DNA of 8,946 nucleotides, taken from the NCBI GenBank assembly GCA_013362295.1, contig JABFWJ010000373.1, positions 1 through 8,946 on the forward strand. Direction: 5' to 3'. Each line of letters starts with the position of its first letter. The first letter of the stretch is position 1. The translations under genes were made by a program, and so were the position numbers. Positions 1-8,488 of the stretch are shown in pieces. The stretch is from Thermoleophilia bacterium (GTDB lineage: Bacteria; Actinomycetota; Thermoleophilia; Gaiellales; Gaiellaceae). Below the pieces are notes generated by a model. The model saw only the letters and a list, made by a program, of their open reading frames with translations, made no database searches and was not told the origin of the DNA.

Positions 1-2231
<2,231 letters not shown>

Positions 2232-2235
<4 letters not shown>

Positions 2236-2936
2236 GCGAGGTCTCGGCATCGATCCTCGTCGTCGACGACGACCAGATCAACCGCATGGTCTTGGCGCAC
2301 GACCTCGAACAGGAGGGCCATCGCGTCACCGCCGTCGAGGACGGCGGCAGCGCGCTGGAGGCGCTTCGAGACGGGCGCTTCGACGTCGTCCTGCTCGACG
2401 TCCTGATGCCCGAGCTGGACGGCTACGAGACCCTCGCGCAGATCGAGCGAAACGAGAAGCTGCGCCACGTCCCGGTGATCATGGTCTCCGCGCTCGAGGA
2501 CATCGAGAGCGTGGTGCGCTGCATCGAGCTGGGCGCGGCCGACTACCTCCCGAAGCCGTTCGACCCCGTCCTCCTGAGGGCCAGGATCAACGGCTGCCTG
2601 ACCAAGAAGCGTCTGCACGACCTCGAGCTCGAGTACATCGAGCAGGTCGGGCACGTCGTCGACGCGGCCACGGCGGTCGAGAACGGGAGCTTCACGGCCG
2701 AGAGCCTCGACGCCGTGGCAGCACGCGACGATGCCCTCGGTCGGCTCGCGCGGGTCTTCCGGCGCATGGCGCGGGAGGTCACCGCCCGCGAGCAGGCCCT
2801 GAAACAGGAGGTCGCCCAGCTCCGGATCGAGATCGACGCGGGCAGGGCCGCCACCCAGCTGGCCGAGATCACCGAGACGGACTACTTCCAGGACCTGCTG
2901 CGCAAGGCGCACGAGCTGCGGGAACGGCCCGAGTAG
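2232..2936 (+). CDS. Response regulator with REC receiver and HAMP-like/coiled-coil C-terminus, no DNA-binding domain
   Basis: The protein has 234 residues. The GTG start lies 7 residues before the first REC beta strand and overlaps the kinase stop by 4 bases, which fixes the start although no well-spaced Shine-Dalgarno is seen. REC spans about 7-122: acidic pocket D12-D14, phospho-acceptor D56 in LLDVLMPELDG, S86, and K108 in YLPKPF. The remaining 110 residues are not a helix-turn-helix, GGDEF, HD or other standard output. Residues 136-190 look HAMP-like (spacing as in DALGRLARVFRRMAREV), then a charged helix (ALKQEVAQLRIEIDAG, 189-204) and a conserved-looking tail, ITETDYFQDLL (213-223). 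From memory of the family, this tail recurs in signalling proteins of cyanobacteria and other bacteria, sometimes beside MinD-like ATPases like the next gene product. Inference: phosphorylation is passed on by protein contact, with the ATPase or membrane protein as candidate partners. The REC call is certain; the output role is not. Confidence 0.95.
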
Positions 2937-2939
2937 CGC

Positions 2940-3695
2940 ATGGCGAAGATCATCTCGATGCATTCCTTCCGGGGCGGCACCGGAAAGTCGAACATGACGG
3001 CCAACGTCGCGACGCTGCTCGCGGCCGAAGGGCAGCGGGTAGGGGTCGTGGACACGGACATCCAGTCGCCGGGCATCCACGTCCTCTTCGGAATGAACCA
3101 GGAGACGATGAGCCGCTCCCTCAACGACTACCTCTGGGGCCGCTGCGAGATCGGCGCCGCTGCCTACGACGTGACGTCGAGCCTGGAAGACGGGCTGGCG
3201 GGCCGCGTGTTCCTCATTCCATCGAGCAGTGACGCGAGTGATATCGCGCGCGTGATGCGGGACGGCTACGACGTCGCTCTGCTCAACCAGGGCGTCCGCG
3301 AATTGATGAGGGAGCTCGAGCTCGACGCCCTGATCATCGACACCCATCCGGGTCTCAACGAGGAGACGCTCCTCTCGATCGCCATCTGCGAAGCGCTCGC
3401 AATCGTCTTGCGACCCGACCAGCAGGACTACGAAGGGACGAGCGTCGCCGTTTCCGTTGCACGCAAGCTCGGCGTCCCGCGCATGGTGCTCGTGGTGAAC
3501 AACAACCCGGCGGCGTTCGACTCCGCTGAGGTCAAAGAGCGGGTCGAGAACGCCTACCAGTGCGAGGTCGCCGCGGTCCTTCCCCACTCGGACGAGTTGA
3601 TGATCCTTTCCAGCCGGGGGATCTTCGCCCTGCGCTACCCGCACCATCCGGTCACGGCGCTCTACAGGCAGGTGGCCGCCTGCCTGACGGCGTAG
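2940..3695 (+). CDS. MinD/ParA-family ATPase with variant P-loop (FRGGTGKSN)
   Basis: This is a 251-residue SIMIBI P-loop ATPase, the usual length for the family. The Walker A is SFRGGTGKSN (9-18) with catalytic-type K16. The family's signature lysine, normally opening KGGxGK, is Arg11. The second acidic motif is VDTDIQSPG (37-45) with D38 and D40; Walker B is ALIIDTHPG with D134. A further segment, LRPDQQDYEGT, fits the MinD-type switch and base-binding region. The 3-base gap after the response regulator, and absence of a clear Shine-Dalgarno, imply translational coupling. MinD/ParA proteins dimerise on ATP and position partners on membranes, nucleoid or poles. No C-terminal amphipathic membrane-targeting helix like that of MinD is apparent, since the protein ends YRQVAACLTA. 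No ParB, MinC, MinE or pilus gene is near, so cell-division or plasmid-partition roles are not supported. Inference: it serves the adjacent regulator and membrane protein. Confidence 0.93.
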   Translation: MAKIISMHSFRGGTGKSNMTANVATLLAAEGQRVGVVDTDIQSPGIHVLFGMNQETMSRSLNDYLWGRCEIGAAAYDVTSSLEDGLAGRVFLIPSSSDASDIARVMRDGYDVALLNQGVRELMRELELDALIIDTHPGLNEETLLSIAICEALAIVLRPDQQDYEGTSVAVSVARKLGVPRMVLVVNNNPAAFDSAEVKERVENAYQCEVAAVLPHSDELMILSSRGIFALRYPHHPVTALYRQVAACLTA

Positions 3696-3696
3696 C

Positions 3697-3700
3697 GGAG
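3697..3700 (+). promoter_or_regulatory. Ribosome binding site GGAG that decides the start of the permease-like gene
   Basis: GGAG sits just after the ATPase stop codon and 6 bases before GTG at 3707. The frame is open well upstream, inside the ATPase gene, but only this GTG has a properly spaced Shine-Dalgarno and avoids a long overlap. Confidence 0.7.
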
Positions 3701-3706
3701 CGAGCG

Positions 3707-6613
3707 GTGTCCCCGGATCCGTTCGACAGGCTCTTCGACCGCGAGGAGCTCCTGGAGGGCCTACCGGCGAGACGCGCGAACGCGCTGCTCTTCCTGATCG
3801 AGAGTCGAACCGCACACCTCGTCGCGCGTTCGCGGCGCGTGACGGAGACGTTCCTCACCGAGGCGGCCGCGCAGGAGCGGGAGCTCGCCTTTCTCGAGGC
3901 CTTCGCGCTCGGCCGCGATCCGCCGCTACGACCGACGATCCAGGACCTCGAGCGCCACTCGCACGAGTGGGCGGCGCTCGTGCCGCGGAATCCGCGGGTA
4001 CAGGCGGCCGTCGGCCGCCGGCTGGGCCAGAAGTACGCCCTCAGCCGCGAGGCGGTGCCGGGCGTGCGGGGGGCGCTCGGCCTCGACGAGCCCGAGGTGA
4101 AACAGGCCTTCGAGCGCCTCTACCGCGAGCCGGTGGAGACCATCTTCGCCGTCCGGACCGGGATCGCCGATCGACTCCGGTGGGTGTGGAGCGCTCTCGC
4201 TGCGCGGCTCGAGAGCCTCCCGCCGTTCTGGACGGCTTACTCGCTGACGCTGACGGAGACGGTGGGCGCCACGATCCTCGCGCTTCCGATCGCGCTCGCC
4301 GCCGTCGGCCCGCTACCCGGCGTCGCGATCCTGATCGTGCTCGGCCTGGTCAACGTCCTCACCGTCGCGTTCCTGGCCGAGGCGATCTCGCGCAGCGGCA
4401 CGATCCGCTACGGCAGCGCCTTCTTCGGGCGCGTCGTCGCCGACTACCTCGGTCGCGGCGGTTCGCTCGTGCTCACGTTCGGCCTGTTCGCGCTCTGCGT
4501 GCTCGTGCTTCCGGTCTTCTACATCGGCTTCGCGCGGACGCTCGAGGACGCCACGTCGGTGCCGGCGGCCGCCTGGGTCGCGTTCCTCTTCCTGATCGGG
4601 CTCTACAACCTGCGAAGGGAGTCGCTCAACTCGACGATCGCCTCGGCGCTTGTCGTCGGGGCGGTCAACATCCTCCTGATCGTCACCCTGTCGTTGCTCG
4701 GCTTCGCCCACGCGCGGTCCGACAACCTCCTCTACGAGCGCGTGCCCTTCGTCGCCGGCCGGCCCTTCGAGTCGTCCATCGTCGGCCTCGTCTTCGGCGT
4801 CGTCCTCGCCGCCTACTTCGGCCACATGTCGGTCGCGCTGTGCGGCCAGCTCGTCCTCCGCCGCGACACGAGCGCACGCTCGCTCATCCGCGGCTGCGCG
4901 GCGGCACAGGCAACCGCGGTGCTCCTCTACTGCACATTCGTGCTGGCGGTCAACGGGGCAGTGGCGCCGCAGGCTCTCACCCACGAGACGGGCACCGCGC
5001 TTGCCCCGCTCGCGCATGCGGCCGGCCCCGCCGTCCACGTGCTCGGATCGGTGTTCGCGATCCTCGGCCTCGGCATGGTCTCGATCACCTTCTCGCGGGC
5101 GCTGTTCGGCCTCACGCTCGAGCGGCTCCCTTCGGCGTCGCCGGTTGTCCTCGCCCTGCCGCGGCGGGCGGCCCGGCTGCGTTTCGAGCGACGCCGCCGG
5201 TCGCATGACAGCCTCCGCCTCGGCCTCGTGTACCTCGGACTGGAGGACGGCGAGCCCCGCTTCCGCCTCGACGTCGAGCGAGCCGGGCGCACGCAGCGGT
5301 CCGAAGCGACCGCCGCCGCGCGCTGGCCGCTACTCGGCGTCGACGGCGACCCCGCGTTGCTCGAACGGTTCCCCGACCTCCGCGACGACGACGATCACCT
5401 CGAGCTCGAGATAGCGGAGGCCGATGAGCAGAGCGTCCGGCTGCGCGTCACGTCGAGCTTGAGGCTCGCGTACGAGGGCGCGTGGGACGTCATCGGCCTG
5501 GGCCTCGCCGACGTCCTCGCGCTGCCCGACTCGCAGACCGAGCTCGTCGGCTGGATCGCACGCCGCGGCGAGGTGGGCCTGGACGAGCTGGCCGGGCACA
5601 CCGGCGGCGACGCCGACGCGGCGCGGGCACTGGTCGCGCCGCTCGTCGAGCGTGGAGTCGTCTCGGAGACGCGCAGGGACCGTGAGCCGCGCTACGCCGC
5701 TCGCGTGGCCACGAGACGCGGAGGTCGCCTCTCTGCACAGGTCTGGGAGGCGCTCGCCGCGCCCGATGCCTCAGCGCCACAGCCGTCTCCAGGGCGCCGG
5801 CGACGCTTGCCAGAGGTCTTCCTCGGCAGGCGCGGACGGTTCGCGATCGCGACGGCCCCGGTGGCCGCCGCGTTCGTGGCGGCCGAATGGATGGCGGTGA
5901 CGCACTCCGGCTCGTTCGCAGGCATCATCGATTTCGTCGGCGCGCTCGTCGTCTCGCTGCTGGCCGGGATCTTCCCGGTCTTGCTCCTCGTGTCCAGCCG
6001 CCGGAAGGGCGAGCACGTTCCGGCGGCCATCTATCGCAAGCTCGGCAACCCGCTGCTCCTGGGTGGCATCTACCTCCTCTTCCTGGCCGGCGTCTTCCTG
6101 CATGGCGTCATCATCTGGGACAGCCCGTTGAAGCGGGGCGCTGCCCTTCTCGCCGGCGTCGCGATCGTCGCCATGACCGTGACCATCGCCCGCCGCGGGG
6201 CGTTCATGCCCCGAGTGAACGTCGAGCTACGCGCACGGGACGACAAGACGGCGGCGACTTTCGCCGTCACGGCCGACGGCCGGCCCGCCGAAAGCGACGT
6301 CCGGCTCGAGTATCAGGGAGGCGAGCAGCGCCTCCGCGCCGCCGCAGGCGAGATCCCTGCATTCCCGTTGCTCCGACGGGCGATCCTCGCGGGCCAGTGC
6401 GACGGCGCAGACCCAGCCGCCGCGCGCGAGCTGAAAGTCTGGGCGCACGCCGTGACCCCAGACCATGACTCGCAGACGCTTGCGGCCCACGTCGACGTGC
6501 GCCTCGGCAACGACACTCGCCACCTCGACCTCAACCTCTTCCCCGGCCCGGTCCTGCTGCCGCTCACGCACGCCTCTTGGGAAGTCGACATCACGCTCGC
6601 GAACCGGCGCTGA
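3707..6613 (+). CDS. Multidomain membrane protein: APC-superfamily (amino-acid-permease-like) core with embedded winged-helix-like segment
   Basis: The protein has 968 residues. The GTG start has GGAG 6 bases upstream and lies 11 bases after the ATPase stop. Layout: residues 1-172 are soluble, helical and charged. TM1 begins near 178 with TLTETVGATILALPIALA, the unwound-helix signature region of Trp/Tyr- and AA-permease families. Further hydrophobic segments lie near 203-225, 253-276, 287-301, 309-333, 356-380, 396-420 and 441-468. Residues about 470-711 are soluble, with a beta-rich part and a winged-helix-like part (609-668). Hydrophobic segments resume at 713-731, 738-764, 782-803 and 809-828, and 738-764 (FVGALVVSLLAGIFPVLLL) resembles TM10 of APC permeases. 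Residues 834-968 are predicted beta-rich. Normal permeases of this type have about 400-450 residues, so this is an elaborate architecture. Known of the family: proton- or sodium-coupled uptake of amino acids. Inferred: either a transporter gated by the upstream phosphorelay and ATPase, or a transporter-like receptor. The substrate is unknown. Membrane nature is secure; transport function is moderate. Confidence 0.88.
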   Translation: MSPDPFDRLFDREELLEGLPARRANALLFLIESRTAHLVARSRRVTETFLTEAAAQERELAFLEAFALGRDPPLRPTIQDLERHSHEWAALVPRNPRVQAAVGRRLGQKYALSREAVPGVRGALGLDEPEVKQAFERLYREPVETIFAVRTGIADRLRWVWSALAARLESLPPFWTAYSLTLTETVGATILALPIALAAVGPLPGVAILIVLGLVNVLTVAFLAEAISRSGTIRYGSAFFGRVVADYLGRGGSLVLTFGLFALCVLVLPVFYIGFARTLEDATSVPAAAWVAFLFLIGLYNLRRESLNSTIASALVVGAVNILLIVTLSLLGFAHARSDNLLYERVPFVAGRPFESSIVGLVFGVVLAAYFGHMSVALCGQLVLRRDTSARSLIRGCAAAQATAVLLYCTFVLAVNGAVAPQALTHETGTALAPLAHAAGPAVHVLGSVFAILGLGMVSITFSRALFGLTLERLPSASPVVLALPRRAARLRFERRRRSHDSLRLGLVYLGLEDGEPRFRLDVERAGRTQRSEATAAARWPLLGVDGDPALLERFPDLRDDDDHLELEIAEADEQSVRLRVTSSLRLAYEGAWDVIGLGLADVLALPDSQTELVGWIARRGEVGLDELAGHTGGDADAARALVAPLVERGVVSETRRDREPRYAARVATRRGGRLSAQVWEALAAPDASAPQPSPGRRRRLPEVFLGRRGRFAIATAPVAAAFVAAEWMAVTHSGSFAGIIDFVGALVVSLLAGIFPVLLLVSSRRKGEHVPAAIYRKLGNPLLLGGIYLLFLAGVFLHGVIIWDSPLKRGAALLAGVAIVAMTVTIARRGAFMPRVNVELRARDDKTAATFAVTADGRPAESDVRLEYQGGEQRLRAAAGEIPAFPLLRRAILAGQCDGADPAAARELKVWAHAVTPDHDSQTLAAHVDVRLGNDTRHLDLNLFPGPVLLPLTHASWEVDITLANRR

Positions 6614-6733
6614 GCGCAGGCTCACCCTCGCGCGCCCAGGATCCGTGCGGCGGCGCGCAGGCGCCCCGTGGTTGTCGCAAGGTCGCCGCGAACCGCCGAC
6701 TCGACATAGACGAGTTGTCGTCCTCCAAAGAAC

Positions 6734-6755
6734 GACCCCCGCAAATGCGGGGGTC
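6734..6755. terminator. Perfect 9-bp hairpin, probable bidirectional terminator
   Basis: GACCCCCGC and GCGGGGGTC form a perfect stem around the loop AAAT. It lies 120 bases after the permease-like stop and about 300 bases beyond the stop of the minus-strand operon. On the minus strand the stem is followed by GTTCTTT, a partial U-tract; on the plus strand no T-run follows. Many GC-rich bacteria use such strong stems with poor U-tracts between convergent genes, which is the setting here. A second GCGGGGG at 6761-6767 could pair alternatively with the left arm. Confidence 0.7.
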
Positions 6756-6785
6756 CGATAGCGGGGGCACGACATGGACCTAATA

Positions 6786-6818
6786 GCGACCGAGTACTCG
6801 TGGTCGAGACGCGGTCGC
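6786..6818. repeat. Nested palindromic area containing CGAGTACTCG
   Basis: The outer arms GCGACC (6786-6791) and GGTCGC (6813-6818) flank a 10-base perfect palindrome, CGAGTACTCG (6791-6800). An alternative pairing uses CGACC (6787-6791) with GGTCG (6802-6806). It may be a second, weaker termination structure or a binding site for a dimeric protein. No adjacent gene start explains it as an operator. Confidence 0.3.
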
Positions 6819-7054
6819 CGTGGTCAATCTGAAAGTGCCTGGGCGCTGATGACATCTCGCCCCGTGGACCCGGGAGGACAACGGTCGTGAGCGCGGGAGC
6901 ACCTGCGCGACAGCGATGGAGAAGGTGGGAGCCAAGCCAGGTGCTCGCTCTCGCCCCCGTGCTCGAGTCTCTCGATCTCGACAGAGTCGCCGAGGGAGAC
7001 CGGCGCCCGGCGGCCCGGCCCGCAAGCCGAAGCCGCCGGACGCAGATGGTGGTC

Positions 7055-7582
7055 TCAGCTGCCGCCGATGACCGGTGCGATCATCGTCACCGGGCCGCCC
7101 GGCGCGAGGGCGGAGGTCACGTCTAGCAGCGTCCCGGCCGCCAGCGCGGCCTGAACCTGGGCCGCGGAGGTGATCGGGTTGACAGCGAGGTCGATACTGC
7201 CCGGCGTCCCCTCCACCAGGAGGACAAGCCGCCAGGCTCCCGTGTACCCCGGGTCGCCGGGGGCGACCGGTAGGACGTGGTCGTGACGCAGCACGTTCGG
7301 CTGGCCGTCGCAGTGGTCCTGCGTCGCCGTAGCGTCGAAGATGACGTAGAGCGGCTGCGTCGGGCGATCGATCCCGGCGAGGTCGGGCCCGAGCCCGAAG
7401 CAGGCGAGCGTTCCGCCGTTGGGGTTGGCGCTGAACAGCGACGGCTGCAGGAACGTGACCTCGTGGCCCTGGTACCAGGCCACCTCGATGCGACGCTGTC
7501 CGCCCGGTCCGGCCGAGACAGTCGCGGCGAGGACGGCGGCGAGCGCGAGCGCCCCGATCGCGCTCACAGCAAGACGTTTCAT
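7055..7582 (-). CDS. Small secreted protein of unknown function
   Basis: The protein has 175 residues. The ATG at 7582 is chosen because AAGGAG lies 7 bases upstream and a textbook signal peptide begins there: MKR, then a hydrophobic core (about residues 4-22), ending TVSA|GPGG with likely type I cleavage after A24. There is no lipobox cysteine. The mature protein of about 151 residues is soluble, with no further membrane segment, and has exactly two cysteines (C61 in LACFGLG, C91 in DHCDGQ), which could form a disulphide outside the cell. His90 and the HDH triad near residue 99 are near C91 but do not make a recognisable metal or enzyme motif. The C-terminus is Gly-rich (PVIGGS). The start overlaps the methyltransferase stop as ATGA, so the two are translationally coupled. 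I do not recognise the family. Confidence 0.85.
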   Translation of the reverse strand: MKRLAVSAIGALALAAVLAATVSAGPGGQRRIEVAWYQGHEVTFLQPSLFSANPNGGTLACFGLGPDLAGIDRPTQPLYVIFDATATQDHCDGQPNVLRHDHVLPVAPGDPGYTGAWRLVLLVEGTPGSIDLAVNPITSAAQVQAALAAGTLLDVTSALAPGGPVTMIAPVIGGS

Positions 7583-8406
7583 CTGGAGTCTCCTTTCCGC
7601 GCGACGACGAGGAGGTACTCGGCGGGAACAAGCAGGCGCCCGTCCGTCCCCTCGTTGCGGCGCTCCATCATCTGGACGATCTCGTTGCGGCACTCCTCCC
7701 ATCGCCCCTCGGCGGTCAGGCGCTCGCGGGCCTTCAGGGTCGGCCCGTAGTTCGTCTCCATGAACGAGACGTAGTGCTCGCCCGAGTCGAAGTGCCACGG
7801 CGTCGTCGCCCGTTCGAACCGGGGCGTCACGTCCAGGTCGGCGAAGAGCCGCCGAACGTGCTCCTCGTCGCCCCACAGCGGAGGCGGCGACGCGAACGCC
7901 GGCGGAGCCGGAAGGAAGCGGCTCATGATCGTGATCAGCTCGCCGACCTTGCCGGTCGGCGTCCAGTTCACGAGGCCGACGGCGCCGCCCGGGCGGCAGA
8001 CGCGCACGAGCTCCCTCGCCACGACCTCGTGACGCGGCGCGAACTGGACTCCGAACGCCGACAGGGCGCGGTCGAACGATGCGTCCTCAAACGGCAGCTG
8101 CTCTGCGTCGCCTTCGACCCAGTCGATCACGACGTCGAGGCTTCGCGCGCGCAGCCGCGCGGTCTCGAACAGCTCCGGCGTCAGGTCGAGCCCGGTGACG
8201 CGCGCACCGGCCGCCGCCGCGCGAAGCGCGACGTTACCCGTGCCCGTGGCGACGTCGAGGACGTCCTGGCCCGGCTCGATGCCGACGGCGCCGAGCAGAT
8301 GGCGCGGCGGCACGTCGTCGATGATCTCTGCGACCGCCGCGTAGTCGCCCGCCGCCCAGGTCGAGCGGTGGGCGCCCTTCAGCGCATCGATCTCCGTCAC
8401 AGCCAT
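7579..8406 (-). CDS. Class I SAM-dependent methyltransferase (UbiE/Methyltransf_11 type)
   Basis: This 275-residue, probably cytoplasmic enzyme transfers a methyl group from S-adenosylmethionine to an unknown acceptor. Motif I is VLDVATGTGN (49-58), the SAM-binding glycine loop. The acidic residue of motif II is D74 in GLDLTP. D100 in EGDAEQLPF is the adenine-contacting segment typical of this group, ALSAFGVQFAP (115-125) is the motif IV region, and RVCRPGG (135-141) precedes the fifth strand. The C-terminal half (150-275) is a variable substrate region with FMETNYGPT at 215-223. The ATG at 8406 has AAGGAGG 6 bases upstream. It lies 82 bases after the LuxR-type gene and overlaps the secreted-protein gene by ATGA. 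Family members act on small molecules such as quinones, sterols and natural products; nothing here fixes the substrate, so no gene symbol is given. Confidence 0.93.
   Translation of the reverse strand: MAVTEIDALKGAHRSTWAAGDYAAVAEIIDDVPPRHLLGAVGIEPGQDVLDVATGTGNVALRAAAAGARVTGLDLTPELFETARLRARSLDVVIDWVEGDAEQLPFEDASFDRALSAFGVQFAPRHEVVARELVRVCRPGGAVGLVNWTPTGKVGELITIMSRFLPAPPAFASPPPLWGDEEHVRRLFADLDVTPRFERATTPWHFDSGEHYVSFMETNYGPTLKARERLTAEGRWEECRNEIVQMMERRNEGTDGRLLVPAEYLLVVARKGDSR
7590..7595 (-). promoter_or_regulatory. Ribosome binding site AAGGAG of the secreted-protein gene
   Basis: AAGGAG lies 7 bases before ATG at 7582, inside the end of the methyltransferase gene. The frame stays open much further upstream, and this site together with the signal peptide fixes the true start. 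Confidence 0.85.
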
Positions 8407-8488
8407 GCGATCCCTCCTTCCGATTGGCCTAGGGAGCCTGCTACACCGCGCGGGGCCGGCACATCGGCCGGTCTCCCTATTCGCCTCC
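8407..8488 (-). promoter_or_regulatory. Intergenic region upstream of the methyltransferase with inverted and direct repeats
   Basis: TAGGGAG at 8430-8436 and CTCCCTA at 8473-8479 form a 7-base inverted repeat around a small hairpin, GGCCG (8454-8458) with CGGCC (8465-8469). CTCCCTATT occurs twice, at 8473-8481 and 8485-8493, with a period of 12; the second copy includes the LuxR-type stop codon. No clear -35/-10 pair is visible, so it may be an operator or RNA structure within a longer transcript. Functional meaning is inference. Confidence 0.3.
8413..8419 (-). promoter_or_regulatory. Ribosome binding site AAGGAGG of the methyltransferase gene
   Basis: This near-perfect anti-16S match lies 6 bases before ATG at 8406 and settles the methyltransferase start. 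Confidence 0.85.

Larger units (their letters stand above)
6614..7054. other. Convergent intergenic region without a convincing gene
   Basis: This stretch lies between the stop codons of the permease-like gene (+) and the secreted-protein gene (-). Short open frames exist on both strands, but their translations are Arg/Pro/Ala-rich and low in complexity, as expected from random GC-rich DNA. The visible structure is the strong hairpin at 6734-6755, a weaker stem at 6697-6717 (CGACTCG with CGAGTTG, one G-U pair), and the palindromic area at 6786-6818. I see no tRNA, CRISPR repeat, insertion sequence end or riboswitch. Confidence 0.6.

Noticed and set aside
2940..3695. Cell-division MinD or plasmid ParA assignment
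   Set aside because: No minC, minE, parB or centromere-like repeat is nearby, the signature lysine is replaced, and no C-terminal membrane-targeting helix is visible; only the broad family is supported.
3560..3706. Upstream GTG extension of the permease-like gene into the ATPase gene
   Set aside because: It would overlap the ATPase coding region by 136 bases, the extra residues are Arg/Gly/Pro-rich shadow sequence, and GTG at 3707 has a correctly spaced GGAG.
3967..5208. Long plus-strand frame (413 codons) inside the permease-like gene
   Set aside because: The translation is extremely Arg/Pro/Ala-rich, typical of a shifted frame, and the overlapping frame has coherent membrane segments.
6887..7126. 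Possible 79-residue gene with a GGGAGGA upstream of a GTG
   Set aside because: The Shine-Dalgarno-like match is good, but the product is low-complexity (Arg/Ala-rich), has no motif, and its end overlaps antisense the 3' end of the secreted-protein gene. It would need conservation or expression data.
7583..7876. N-terminal extension of the secreted protein to 7876
   Set aside because: The extension is a shadow of the methyltransferase gene; the signal peptide and AAGGAG place the start at 7582.
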